This document shows, in pieces, positions 1-12,524 of a stretch of DNA of 64,000 nt. Every line of letters starts with the position of its first letter. Position 1 is the stretch's first letter. Source of the stretch: Erythrophleum ivorense (lineage: Eukaryota; Streptophyta; Magnoliopsida; Fabales; Fabaceae); contig JAIUCV010000002.1 in assembly GCA_026724425.1 (NCBI GenBank), positions 8,313,001 to 8,377,000 on the forward strand, read 5' to 3'. The position numbers and the translations under genes were made by a program. The notes under the pieces are model-generated. The model was not told the origin of the DNA and did no database searches. It saw only the letters and a list, made by a program, of their open reading frames with translations.

Positions 1-1640
1 TTAAGTGAGCCTTCTTTGTAGTGCAATGCAAGCAAAAAATAGCCACCTTTCTAGTCAATCCCATCCTTGTTAAGAGTAGTGCCATTCACCATACCACTTG
101 GGATTGTCTTCAACTTTGCAACAAAACCATAGGGATGATTTTACACCATAATTTTCGCTCTTTAGCAAGGTGTCTATAAGTAATACCTAACATCTCTCCC
201 TCCTCTCTCTTTAAATCTCTGTTGTCCATAAGTTCAACCTTAGTCTTGCCTATCATCAAGAACAAAGTGCTCTTGTTGATGCTACTTCCAATATTGCAAT
301 TGTTGGGAACGTAACCTTTAAAGCTCATATAAATCCCATCATCACTGTAAAGCTTCAAGCCATTAAAGCAACACTAGGTTGTAATTTCCTTGTCATCATT
401 GGTGTTGGTCAATCCATTAGAAAAGTTGATTTTGAGCTTAGCCAATTTAGAAAAGACATTGAAGAGACCAGAAGATAAGTGTGGCACCTTCAGAGCTCTC
501 TATCACATGTTGAATCAATGAAGGCTGACCTCATTGCACAAACATTACAGAACAGCACATCTCCATCACAAGTATCAACATTAGCAACTACCCCTAATGG
601 ATCACTAAATCATTTGGGATTAAGCATGGTTTGATCTTTTGGCATTAAGTCATTTGCTCGTATGCTACCCTGCTCTTCTGGATCTCCATCATCCACATGC
701 TTAGCCTATTTAATGGATTGCATCTGCTCAACCCATCTAACTATTCTAAATGAAGAAAGTGAAGTAGTGATAGTGAACTTTGGAAGTGATGGCTAGAGAT
801 AGATTTCTCAGTGATCGACATTAATAGTGATGCTTCTATGATAGTGGTCATTAGGAATACCATCTTCAAAGCCAATGATGACAACGTCAATGTCAAGAAA
901 CTTCAGTGGTTCCAATCTAAGACTAACCATAGTCAAATCGAAACTTGGAAGGCTATGAAGCTTGGCATTGTCGTTGTTATCCTTTTCTAGCATCTCCTAA
1001 ATAGCTATGGCCTTCGTAGCTTTCTTCAATCCTTCCATCTCACCTTTAATTGCATAATTCTTCACTTCTGCATTCCCCTTGATTAGCATTTTAGGGATTG
1101 GTGCGAGTAGTTATTGTTTGTTACTATCTGTATCATCCCCGACTCCTTTAGAATCATCTTCTTCATCATCGCAATTGGAAGGTTCCTACGTCTTGTCAAT
1201 TGTTGTATTTAGAGGTAATTTAACTTGGCCTTCTTTCAAAATTGCCATGGATAGAGAACATTCCTCTTTTTCTTGAACTTCCATAGGCATAGGTTCTTGA
1301 TTCAAGGCATCCTCCATTATGAAAAAAAATTTATTTTAGTTTCTATGGTCACTCTTTGTTAACGTTTATTCCTATCCTCTTCATCTCTTGCATGAACTTG
1401 TTTCGTAGAATCTCCATCTCTTGTGCAAGTTCGCTAAGCTTCTTTGGGAACCATGTCTCTCTTGTCATCCGCCATATTAAAACCACTATAATACCAATTT
1501 GGTACAAAGAAGTGCAAAATTGGTACTCAATACTAGAGAACAATATTCAATTCAATATCACATCCTACATCTTCTACATTCTCCCTTATTTATACACTAT
1601 CCTAGATTCTTTTAATCAGTTAATAGCTACTGAACTCTAA
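1..1640 (-). mobile_element. Decayed LTR-retrotransposon fragment A (LTR end, PBS, start of gag-like frame)
   Basis: Read on the - strand, an LTR-like stretch (about 1640-1510) with a TATA-like TGTATAAATAAGGG is followed near 1505-1490 by TTGGTATTATAGTGG, which resembles the plant initiator-Met tRNA primer site (TGGTATCAGAGC). A frame opening MADDKRDMVPKK follows and soon breaks with stops. Further frame pieces continue toward position 1. Superfamily is not certain; a Ty3-like element is my guess from the primer site and layout. The element is cut by the window edge and has no intact ORF. Confidence 0.45.
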
Positions 1641-2418
1641 CTAAACTCTTAACAACTTGTAAAACTTTCATCTTCTTTTGCTTCATAATTCTTTAATTCC
1701 ATATTATCATCAAGATTGGCATCTCTACAATAATCTTCAATACTCTTTTATTCTATCGTAGTTGTAGGTTGGATCTATTTGATGGTTTTTGCAACATTCT
1801 ACGTCTCTTTTGATTTGCCTTGACCCACCCAAACCTTTATCTCTATCATCTCTTTGATACATGCATTACAATAAGTGACCATTGCCTGTCTTTCCATTGT
1901 CACAACTTTCATCGTCTTAATTTTCTAATCATTTTTGTAGTCCTGTTTAATCTCATCATCTCCTTTGCATTTTTTCACTTTATCTCTGTTGTTCCTTTTT
2001 TGCATCTTCTAGATGTAGATTTCTTGGAGATAGACTAGGTACATCGTGTTGGGTATAATAAAAGGTTTAAAAAGCCTCAAACTATTTGAATGTCTAAACA
2101 TAAATCTCTGATAAAACAATTCATGGCTATTTCCTTGGGTAAGTCAATTTTTGTCAACAACTCTTCAAACCTCATTTGATATTCCAAAGCAAAATCCTCT
2201 TGCTTCAAGTTTTTTACCCCCATTATTATTGTTATTTTTTTTAAAATGATCCTCTACTCCTGTCAAAGAGCTTTGTATTTGTGTTAAACATTCTTGCAAA
2301 TGAAATTAGGTCTTTGGTGCCATCACAAATCAAAGAGTAGCTTTGATATCAATTGATACATTCTAAAAGGTAAACACACTATATACCACCCATTCAACAT
2401 TTTTTATATTCATTTACC
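1641..2418 (-). mobile_element. Decayed LTR-retrotransposon fragment B (second PBS-like site and gag start)
   Basis: On the - strand a second primer-site-like sequence (GATATCAAAGCTACTC, about 2350-2335) is followed by a frame starting MAPKT with a stop as the next codon, then residues resembling Ty3/gypsy gag N-termini (QIQSSLTGVEDHFKK) and a later stretch around LPKEIAMNCFIRDL. Many stops. Two primer sites about 850 bp apart on the same strand suggest two adjacent or nested elements rather than one. No polymerase domain is visible. Confidence 0.4.
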
Positions 2419-2602
2419 TTTTTTTTTTTTTTTGTTAAACCATAGGTATCCTCCTTCGGAGGCAATCTTGTTCGAGCTGGGAACATCTACATCACGGTGG
2501 GGCTGACTCTCCAAGCGGAGATTTTTTCCATAGACAAGACTCGAACCTCAGACCTTGCTTAAGGGGAATTAAGCATGTACCACTTGAACCAACCTCCGTT
2601 GG
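2419..2602 (-). mobile_element. tRNA-derived SINE
   Basis: On the - strand the element begins near 2602 with ACCAACGGAGG, carries an A-box-like TGGTTCAAGTGGT and a B-box-like GAGGTTCGAGTCTTG (internal RNA polymerase III promoter), and ends in a 15-nt A tail (T run at 2419-2433). Imperfect target duplications flank it: TATATTCATTTACC at about 2405 and TATATTTATTTATCC at about 2603. No coding capacity, as expected for a SINE. Confidence 0.75.
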
Positions 2603-3011
2603 TATATTTATTTATCCTTTATTTATACTAATAAGAATGCATTTAAAATTTTTTTAATTAAAACTAATAGCTAAACTAATTAATTAATTCTAACTAATTA
2701 TCCTAACTACCACGTATCAGAATTTTTTTTTTGGGGTTGGGCTTTCATCACTGCATCTTTTATATATCTTGGTAATGTGTATAGTTAAATTATGTGCGCA
2801 TGTACGGTTTGAAGTCACTTTCTCTTTAGATCGGAACTCAAAAATAGAAGTCGTCTTGTTTTATTCTTAATGCAGGGTTTAATAAAAATATAAAATATAT
2901 CGGGTTCGGTCTATTATGACAGAAAGATTTGATCTTTTAACATCTACATGTACATCTCCTTCACGAAGCTTCCATCACATATCAAATTTGTAAATACCAA
3001 TTAACCTTTGT

Positions 3012-3427
3012 TATACCGTGTATTTTATGGTGCAAATTTAGGTTTTGTGTATTAATGCAATTGCAGCTAATATTTTCTCATCATGTTAGTAATGTTTCTT
3101 TAGTATACTGATATATATAATATTAGTTATTAATTTTTTAAGCACTTTCACATCTTCAAGTATTGGTAATGTCTTTAATTAATGTGCTGATATAATTAGC
3201 TATTGATCTCTTAAATACCCAAGAACTCCAACAAAAAGTTAGTATTTATAATTCTCCTATTTATGATCAACACTTTGAATACCTCAAAATTGATTGCGAT
3301 TAAAATGTGTTAATAACGTCTTTGGTAATATAAAATCCACCTAGTTACTATAATATGGAAAAGATATTATCAGCAATTATATCAATATAAAACATAAATT
3401 TACGCCATAAAATACACTTAGTGTTTG
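3012..3427. mobile_element. MITE with ~60-bp terminal inverted repeats
   Basis: The stretch from 3018 (GTGTATTTTATGGTGCAAAT) and the reverse complement of the sequence ending at 3418 (GTGTATTTTATGGCGTAAAT) match over about 60 bp with scattered differences. The interior is AT-rich and non-coding. The right tip reads CACTAAGTG on the outward strand, which hints at a CACTA-type origin, but the left tip differs, so the superfamily is uncertain. Confidence 0.55.
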
Positions 3428-4470
3428 CACACTGATGTATTAAGATTAGATTAGAAACCTATATAAGTTAAGACGTCAAAGTACAATGCTAGCTGGACTA
3501 GTGTTAGTCACAATAGCCCTTTCGGGAAGAATGCTTTGGCATTGCTTGGAAGCAGAAACAATATATTGGACTAGTGTCTCCGCTTGCTGAAGAAAAAATA
3601 GCTGCTTTTTGGGTAGCAGAAACCTTATCGTAGGCTTCAAGAATACATTAATATTTGGTTTGTCTTATTGGGAGAGCCACACTAAAAAACGACTCTTACA
3701 TGCAAACTTAGTTATTTTAGGCCAGCCCTAACGTGGTGGTTCTAATGGGGTGGAAAACATGTGTAAAATTTTTTCAAGATTTTTTGTTTATAAATTTTTT
3801 ATAAAAAAGAATAATAGAATAAGTGAAAGTGTGTATAATTTTTTTTTTTCATTCATTTTTTTTTTCTTTTCTCTGAGCTCTAAAAAAATTTTATAATAAA
3901 AAATTTTAAAGGATATAGACCAAGAGAATAACTAGGCAAAGGCGGCTGTTTAATTAGTAAATGCCAAATGCCAATAAATATCAGAGTTGGCCAATTCATG
4001 AACTAGCGCTTCAAGTTCTAGCTGCAGATAAGCACAATCAGGTGTGTAGAATGTGGACACAATGAACTGATGGCCCAGTTCTGGTATCAATGCTAATCAA
4101 TAAGAGCTAGCTCTTCTCCAGCTTTTTACTGCACAATCCAGAGCATGAAACACTGAAAGTCATATTTTTTAATTAGTAGAAAATAAGAAAGAGTTTTTTT
4201 TAAGTGATAATTTTATTGCGTCTGATATAGTAGCTAGCAACCGATAGCATGCTGGGGTGCTTAGTGGGTTATGTGCATATGATCTTTCATCATGACACCT
4301 CAATTACCCAAAAGAAATAATTCAAAGATTAATTAGGTACTGCGAGAATAATATATAAAAGAAAATGTTGGAGTTGAAGTTTGGTATGCGATAATAAAAA
4401 TATAAAAAGCCACAAGACCAGAAAGAAAAGGGGAATTGACAACTCAAGTAGCATCAAGGAGGGGACAGAG
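3428..4470. other. Intergenic, no gene seen
   Basis: No open frame resembles a known family. The sequence holds AT-rich tracts and poly-T runs (around 3840-3880). It leads into the upstream region of the amino acid permease gene. Confidence 0.6.
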
Positions 4471-4474
4471 AGGC

Positions 4475-4482
4475 CATGCATG
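4475..4482. promoter_or_regulatory. RY-type palindrome CATGCATG upstream of the permease
   Basis: CCATGCATGG is a perfect palindrome about 475 bp before the permease start codon. CATGCA(TG) is the RY element bound by B3-domain factors in seed-expressed genes. Binding here is inference only. A weak TATA-like TCTATTTAACC lies at about 4811, which would give a 5' UTR of roughly 110 nt. Confidence 0.3.
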
Positions 4483-4956
4483 GTGCGTTAGTCAGAGGGA
4501 TTTCAAAACCCCATAATCAGTGGCCGCCATAACAAAAAGTCTCCAGATGGATGGACCAAAACCCAAAATCACAGTGTGGGGACACTTTGGTCCCACAACT
4601 ACTGCCACCTTCAATGGTTCACAGCCCTTCCAAAAATTCCACCCCTTCAAGCCGCCTATCTTAAACCTCCCAACTCTCCCATTAACTCACGCTTTTCAAT
4701 TTCTATTAATATTTCTCAACTCCATTGGCTTTCTCTAAAGCAAGTCGCTCTTTCCGCAAATTCCTTGTTGATTTACAAGTGCCACTCAGCCTTTGACTTC
4801 GCTTCCTCTCTCTATTTAACCAACTATTGTTTTTCCCACATAGTATCATGCTTCTTGCCTTTTCTCTTATTCATATAAGTGTGTCCGCCAGACGCTTCCA
4901 TTACAATTAAACTAGCCAGACCAAACACCAACACCTTTAATTTCATTTTCAGAGAT

Positions 4957-6420
4957 ATGTCTAGCAATCATCATCATCAGTTTCAGAAGAATAGTATGTA
5001 CATAGAAACCCCAGAAGCATTTGGCGATGGTGGCAAAAACTTCGACGAAGACGGACGAATCAAAAGAACTGGTATTTCAAACAACAAAAAAATTCAATTA
5101 CGCCAGTGTTCGAATTACATAATTTTCACTTAAATTTTATTTTGTTGTGAATAATTGAAGGGACATGGATGACTGCAAGTGCCCATATCATAACGGCTGT
5201 GATAGGTTCTGGAGTGCTGTCACTTGCATGGGCAATAGCCCAAATGGGATGGGTTGCTGGGCCTGCCGTCCTCTTTGCCTTCTCTTTCATCACCTACTTT
5301 ACGTCCACTCTTCTTGCTGATTGTTACCGTTCACCTGACCCCGTCCACGGCAAGAGAAACTACACCTATTCCATGGTTGTCAGATCCATCTTAGGTAACA
5401 AATTAAAATTTTGATATTATTATTAATATTTAATATTCGCTTCTACTTTCCATTAATTTACATCTACCGGTCAAAGGTTTCTTGAGTTCCAAGAGAGGTA
5501 TATCCCTTTACGAGAGGAGTATATCATTTTCCCAGAAAAGAAGCTGAACTTTTACCTGTAGCACATTTATTACGATTTTAATAAAACTTACGTGCTTTTG
5601 TTGTTTCCAATATTCTATAGGAGGTAGGAAATTTCAGCTGTGTGGGTTAGCTCAGTACATTAATCTTATAGGTGTAACCATCGGCTACACAATAACTGCG
5701 TCAATTAGCATGGTGTAAGACACAAGCTTTCGACTCAACTTAGTAGTATCGCCTAATTAGTGACGGTATAAGTAAATTAAATTAATAAATTCGCTTTTTC
5801 CTTTTCTTGCAATGGTGATAACGAACCAGGGCCGTGAGAAGGTCGAACTGTTTTCACAAGCATGGGCATCATGAAAAGTGTTATATATCAAACAACCCTT
5901 CTATGATCATATTTGCTTGCATCCAAATCGTGCTTAGCCAAATACCAAACTTCCACAAGCTCTCATGGCTCTCCATCGTCGCAGCCGTGATGTCTTTTGC
6001 TTATTCTTCCATAGGCCTCGGACTCTCCATAGCTAAAGTTGCAGGTCAGTGAAAAGTGAAAACTGCCCAACTTTTTGGTTTTTTGTCTTATATTTTTCTG
6101 TATACTAGAATCTTTAAAAGGTAGTATATGGTCCTGCTGGTTGAAGTCTAATCATATTTGGTCCATGCCATGAAAGGTGGGGGACATGTACGGACATCCA
6201 TAACGGGAGTGCAAGTTGGAGTGGACGTTACAGGATCAGAGAAGGTTTGGAGGATGTTCCAAGCCATTGGTGACATTGCCTTCGCTTATGCTTATTCTAA
6301 TGTTCTTATTGAAATTCAGGCAAGTCATACTTCTTCTCACCATTATCGTTATCATTGTTATTATTTGCTAATATACCCCTTCGCTTAAAGGGCCAGGGAT
6401 ATAAGGTTGAATTTATTTGA

Positions 6421-6478
<58 letters not shown>

Positions 6479-8837
6479 GTAATTATGAAGTAACAATATA
6501 TAATTTATTCGTGAGATAGATTAGACAAACGAAGCAGAGTTTGGTAACAAGGGAAATCTCTTTCTATTGTGATATTAATTATGGCATATGATCAATTATG
6601 CATGGCGGCTGGTGCGCCGCGAAGTTTTTGGGTTTGATCGTTGACATTAAGATTTATCATAAAATTAAATTACGATCCAATAAAATTATATATATATATA
6701 TATGTATAGAGAAATATTTTGTTTCTATTAGATTTAGTTATTACTATAAATATTCTTATTAATTATATAGAAGTGAAATTAATTCTATAAATATAATTGA
6801 TGAATATGATTGTAATAATAAATTTAATGAAATTAATAAAATATTATTTTATATTTAATAATATAGTATTACATTATAATTAAAGTTTATAGCTGCCTCG
6901 AGTTCAATGTATGATGAGCCTTTGGGTTTACTCTAAGTGGCTTTAATTGATATTCAGCACCTGTTTTTGCTATTGTTGAGTTAGGTATGGTGCATTTCAT
7001 CTTAATATAAGTAGCCTATGTGTTCTTTAAGATCATGATTGCATGCATTATCTGAGAACCGTGAGAGAGTTAGCCAATATTAGCCATGGTGGCCTCTAGT
7101 GTGTGACCAAGTTGCCGACTTAAATTGATATGGTGGATCTCTGGATTACTGCCGATGAACCAAACTGTAGATTTGCTACTTCCTCAGCACTGTCCTGACA
7201 AAGACTGCAGAGGACGTAGACCTCAGCGCAAAATTGCCCAGACAAAAGGATTGGCATTAAAGGAAAGTGGCTCTGATTAGTGGATTAATCACAGAAACCA
7301 ACCATATAAGGATCGAATTCCATTTGAAAAATGAGAATCTCATTATATATAGCACTGACAGGTTTTTACAATTTTCTTTTCCTTCACTTTAATACGGTTG
7401 AATTTATTCTTATCAGAAAGTATAGATATTCTTAATCTTTCTTTCTACTTTTCGTCAGAAAGTAGTGGAAAAAAACAAATCAAACATTTGCATCAACAAG
7501 TCCATGGTAGAAAAGATGCCAAAAGAATCTATTTCCATCATAGATATCTATCGCCATCTATACCCACCTATAGTTAAGATTCCTTACATATATGGGCCAT
7601 CAAATTTATGGACCACTATCTTTCCAATGTTACTTTAAACAGAAAAATAATGTTGTTTTATTTCAGAACAGTAGAATCCTACCTTATCTAGTTCTGTGTT
7701 CCAAACACCCCCACTACCTCTGTCGACCATTCTTTTAGGTTCATCTCTATCATCTACCAAACTTCTCCAGTAGATTGTTCCCTCATTGGTTGGGGGTACA
7801 GTCAATAAATACAAAACAAGTTTTAGTTTGGGAAACGTGGACATGAAACTGTTTGATGAAATGGAAACAGATAGTGTTCTGCGTGTAGCAGAGATACTAT
7901 GTGCACAACAGGAAAAATCAACGAAGAACTTAAAATTATAAAATTTTACAGGGACTACATTTAAGCACTAATTTGCGCCCTTTATCATGTGCAATAAGAA
8001 ATAGGAATATTGTAATTACTAATTAATATCAATGACACGGGAAGATGTAGCTTAGCTTTCAAGCCTCACTATGGCGGGGGACCATGTGATTTGACTGCAG
8101 GATACCCTGAAATCAAGCCCTCCAGAGAACAAAGTAATGAAGAGAGCAAGTTTGATTGGCATCTTCACCACAACCATATTCTATGTCCTATGTGGGTGCA
8201 TAGGTTATGCAGCATTTGGAAATGACGCACCAGGAAATTTCCTCACGGGGTTCGGCTTCTACGAGCCCTTCTGGTTAATAGACTTCGCCAACGTGTGCAT
8301 CGCGGTCCACTTAATTGGGGCATACCAGGTCAAAATTAAATATTTGATAAACCCATTTTGCGGCGTATTTAATTATGCTCTAGGTAACATTACAAAACTT
8401 TTCTTGAGCAGGTGTTCTGCCAGCCCATATTTGGGTTCGTGGAGAATTGGAGCAAGGAAAGATGGTCTGAGAGCCACTTTGTAAACCACGAGCACGCTTT
8501 GAACATTCCTCTGTGCGGGACCTATAACCTAAGCTTCTTCAGGATGGTGTGGAGGACTGCGTATGTTATAGTCACTGCAGTGGCAGCGATGATATTCCCA
8601 TTCTTCAATGACTTTTTGGGCCTCATCGGGTCACTGTCATTCTGGCCATTAACGGTTTACTTCCCCACAGAGATGTATATCAAGCAGTCGAATATGCGAA
8701 GATTCTCTTTCACATGGATTTGGCTCAAGGTATTAAGCTGGGCCTGCTTGATCGTTTCCATTATTTCTGCTGCTGGCTCCATCCAAGGCCTTGCTCAAGA
8801 TCTCAAGAAGTACCAGCCCTTCAAACCTCAACAATGA
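4957..8837 (+). CDS. Amino acid permease, AAP6-like (AAAP family), 7 exons
   Basis: Plasma-membrane, proton-coupled importer of neutral and acidic amino acids. Exons 4957-5071, 5161-5394, 5621-5714, 5830-6044, 6177-6319, 8101-8328 and 8412-8837 join in frame to 484 residues, the usual AAP length. The protein opens MSSNHHHQFQ; a short hydrophilic N-terminus carries NFDEDGR and KRTGTWMTASAHIITAVIGS. Then follow the family's hydrophobic segments, including GSGVLSLAWAIAQMGW, YRSPDPVHGKRNYTY, IGDIAFAYAYS, FLTGFGFYEPFWLIDFAN and AMIFPFFNDFLGLIG. From memory of Arabidopsis paralogues the closest is AAP6; AAP1/AAP8 remain possible. Intron 5 is long (1.78 kb, with TA/GA repeats) and starts with GC rather than GT at 6320 (CAG|GCAAGT). 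No frameshift or missing motif was seen. Confidence 0.95.
6419..6478. repeat. Compound (TA)n-(GA)n microsatellite in permease intron 5
   Basis: An alternating TA tract passes directly into an AG/GA tract with a single interruption. It lies inside the intron that begins with a GC donor. Likely length-polymorphic. Confidence 0.9.
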
Positions 8838-9411
8838 TACTTCAGAATCAGATCCAAGTGCTATATTTATAGCTTTCTGTTCTGTCACTTTTAATAAGTT
8901 GCTAGCTAGTCCAGGGATAATGTAATGTTATCAAGTTCTTATGCAAGGAAATGTAACACCTAGCTGGAGCATATTCAAGTAAGATAATTCCCAGATGGTA
9001 GAAAGTAGCAAAAGCAACTGCTATCTTTGGCAGCTAGTGATTCTTTAGTCACGGCAAGACAATCTATGATAATTATGGCAAGATAAATATGGTAAAAGAA
9101 GTGAGTGTTCAAATCAGATTACTACTCCACTTCCAACTGACAAAAATGTGTGCTGTGTCTATCAAGCGTCATAGAAAATGTCAAAGATTTATTCTACATA
9201 TTTCTTTCCTTCAATAAACAATAGACTGATTAACAACAACTGCGAAATAAATTCAAAGTACAAATTATTCATCTCTAGAAATATAAAATAATAACACAAG
9301 CTGATGTAAAACGTCTAACAAATAATTTTATAGAGCAGGTTAAACATCAAAAAATTAAAAGAAAAGTCTGTTAATTTTGCCAAATCACAAACTTATTTAT
9401 TTATATATTGG
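8838..9411. other. 3' region of the permease gene and intergenic DNA, no gene
   Basis: The first 100-150 bp after the stop are presumably 3' UTR (AATAA-like TTTTAATAAG near 8889). The rest is unremarkable AT-rich sequence up to the LINE tail. Confidence 0.6.
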
Positions 9412-12400
9412 ACCAAACAACAACAACAATAATAAAGCATTTTTCCATTAAGTGGGGTCGGCTACATGGATCAATCGACGCCATAAACACCTATCGTAAA
9501 TCATATGTTTAGACAAACCATTTAAATCTAAATCTCTCTTAATAATTTCTCCTATAGTTTTTCTTGGTCTTCCTTTACCTCTAATTATTAGATTATTCTC
9601 CATCTCATCTACTTTTCTAATTGGGGCTTCTATAGGTCTCATCCCAATATGACCAAACCATCTAAATCTTGATTCTACAATCTTTTCCACAATAATTGTA
9701 ACTTCCACCTTCTCTCTAATGCATTCATTTCTAATCTGATCTCATCTAATGTGTCCACGCATCCAACGCAACATTCTCATCTCTACAATATTGAACTTAT
9801 TCTCTTGTTGACTTTTTATTGTCCAACACTCAATTCCATACAACATTGCAGGTCTTATAACTGTGCGGTAGAATTTACCCTTAAGTTTGAGTGGTATTCT
9901 TCTATCATAAATAACACCCGAAGCACTCATCCACTTCATCCACCCCACTTGAATCCTATGTTTTTCGTCTTCTTCCATTTTCCCGTTATGTTATATGACG
10001 GATCCAAGATATTTAACTCATATGACTTGTGGTATAATATGTTCTCCAATTTTCACTTCTGCGCTAGAAGTGGTGTATCTCTTATTAAACTTACACTCCA
10101 TATACTCCGTTTTACTTCTACTTAAACAAAATTCATGAGTTTCCAAAGCTAATCTCCACCTTTCCAACTTCTCATTCATTTCCGCTCTCGATTCTCCAAC
10201 TAAGACAATATAGTCTGTAAAAAGTATACACCGTGGCATCAGCTCTTGGATATGTTCAGTAAGTAAATCTAATACTAAAGTAAAAAGATAAGGGCTCAGA
10301 GTTGACCCTTGATATAGACCAATAGTTATCGAAAAATCTTCTGTAGGTTCACATTTTATTACTACACTAGTTGTAGCTTTATCATACATATCTTGTATTG
10401 CTCGAATATAAACTATACGAACTCCTTTTTTCTCCAAAGCCTTTCATAGAACCTCTCTTGATACTCTATCATATGCTTTTTTCAAATCAATAAATACCAT
10501 GTGTAAATCTTTTTTATTCTTTCGATATTACTCCATTAATCTTCGCAACAAAAATATTACTTCCATAGTTGACCTTCCTGGCATAAAACCAAATTGATTC
10601 TCCGTAACTTGAGTCTCTTTCCTTAATCTTTGCTCAATTACTCTTTCCCATAATTTCATAGTGTGGCTCATGAGCTTAATTCTTCTATAATTTGCACAAT
10701 TTTGAATGTTCCATTTACTTTTATAAATAAGAATTAAAAAAAAATTTTCTACTCGTCTGACATTATCTTAGATAACATAATTTCATTAAATAACTTTGTG
10801 AGCCAACTTATGTTTTTCATTCCTAAACCTTTCCATACTTCAATAGGTATATTATCCAGTCCAATTGCTCTGCCACTCTCCATTCGCTTTAATGCTTTTT
10901 TTACCTTTGCCTCACAAATCCCATGATAAAAAGTATAATTTTGACCCTCTTCTCTAATGTCTAACCTATCTAATTGCAATGAAATCTCGTGACCTTTATT
11001 AAAAAACCTATGAAAATAACTCTTCCACTGTTCTCTAATATCTTGTTCCGTGATCAAGACTTTTTCTTTTTCATCCTTAATACATTTTACTTGACTCACG
11101 TCTCTTGTCTTTCTTTTCCTACTTTTAGCTAACTTGTAAATATTTCTTTCTCCAACTTTAGTACCTAAAGATTGGTATAACCCATCGAATGCCCTCGTTC
11201 TCGTTTCGCTCACAGCCTTCTTAGTGTCTTTCTTAACTACTTTATATTTCTCCCAATTTTCATTACTCTTACATAACGACCACACTTTATAACACTCCCT
11301 CTTAACTTTAACCTTATCTTGTATACTTGCATCCCACCACTAAGATTATTTATCTCTAAGTCCAAAACCTTTTGATTCACTTAATATTTTCTTTGTCACT
11401 TTCTTAATCTCTTTAACCATTCCATTCCATATATCGTTAGCACTTCCTTGTATTTCCCAAAATCCTTCCTCCACAATTTGTCTCTGCAAATTCTTTTTTT
11501 ATCCTCCTTTAATTGCCACCACTTTGTCCTTAACATTCTATTTTTACCTTTGTTTATTACTCTCCTCGTAACTCGTACATCCATAATCAAAACTCTATGT
11601 TGAATAGTTAAACTCTTTTCAGGTATAACTTTACAATTCATACAAAGTTTTTTATCCGATCTCTTTATAAGAAAGAAATCAATTTGAGAACAAACTCTTC
11701 CACTTTTGTACGTGATAAAATATTCTTCACGCTTTCTAAAACAAGTATTAGCTAACATAAGATCGAATGTCAATGAAAAGTCTAGAATAGTTTTACCCTC
11801 TGCATTTGCTTCCCTTATGCCATGTCTTCCATGAACATTCTCGTAACCTGAAGATATACTTTCCACATGACTATTTAAATCCTCTCCTAGAAAAATATTT
11901 TCTCCTAATGGTATTTCCTGAACTAAACATTCTAAATCTTCTCAAAACTTTACTTTGTGATATTCTTCTAATCCTACTTGTGGTCCATAAGCACTAATAA
12001 AATTAAAAAAAAAATTTTCACTACTAACTTTAATGCAATGATTCTATCTCCTAACCTTTTTACATCCACTATAACATTTTTTCAAAATTTATCTACAATT
12101 ATACCTACCCCATTTTTAGATTTAGTTTTCCCAATATACTAAAGTTTAAAACCTGAAGTGTCTAATTCTTTCGTTTTTTCTCCTATCTATTTAGTTTTTT
12201 GTAAACACATAAAATTAATTTTCTTCCTAATCATAGTATCTACTATTTCCATTGACTTACACGTAAGTATATCTATATTTCAAGTCTCAAAACAAATCCT
12301 ACTCTCATGAACTAACTTCTTTGCCCACATTCGTTCACAAAAATGTGGAAGCCCTTGCTTATTTTTTACTACACTCAGGCGACGATGCAACGGCTTCTAC

Positions 12401-12440
12401 TCATTTGTCACTATACTCGATACATACAGCGCGTTATTTC
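9412..12440 (-). mobile_element. RTE-type non-LTR retrotransposon (LINE), nearly full length, inactive
   Basis: On the - strand the 5' region (about 12440-12290) matches what I know of plant RTE leaders (ACAAATGAGTAGAAGCC, GCATCGTCGCCTGAGTGT). An apurinic endonuclease region follows (11866-11396; SGRVCSQIDFFLIKRSDKK, NCKVIPEKSLTIQHRVLIMD), then a linker and RT (11285-10749 and 10437-10018) with IGLDNIPIEVWK, QGSTLSPYLFTLVLDLL and FTDYIVLVGES where active RTs have an FADD-like box, then C-terminal HIGMRP and KGRPRKT (9708-9448). The 3' end is GTTGTTG-type simple repeat, typical for RTE. Several stops and frameshifts, plus the altered RT catalytic box, show it is dead. Confidence 0.88.
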
Positions 12441-12493
12441 CGAAAAAAAAATTAAAGTTTTATTTATATAATGCATATACTACTTAAATATTC

Positions 12494-12524
<31 letters not shown>

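Noticed and set aside
4576..4878. 100-codon + frame before the permease
   Set aside because: Sits in the promoter/5' UTR region and matches nothing; the permease start at 4957 fits the family.
6419..6478. Candidate CRISPR-like regular repeats
   Set aside because: Simple TA/GA microsatellite; no spacer-repeat structure occurs anywhere in the window.
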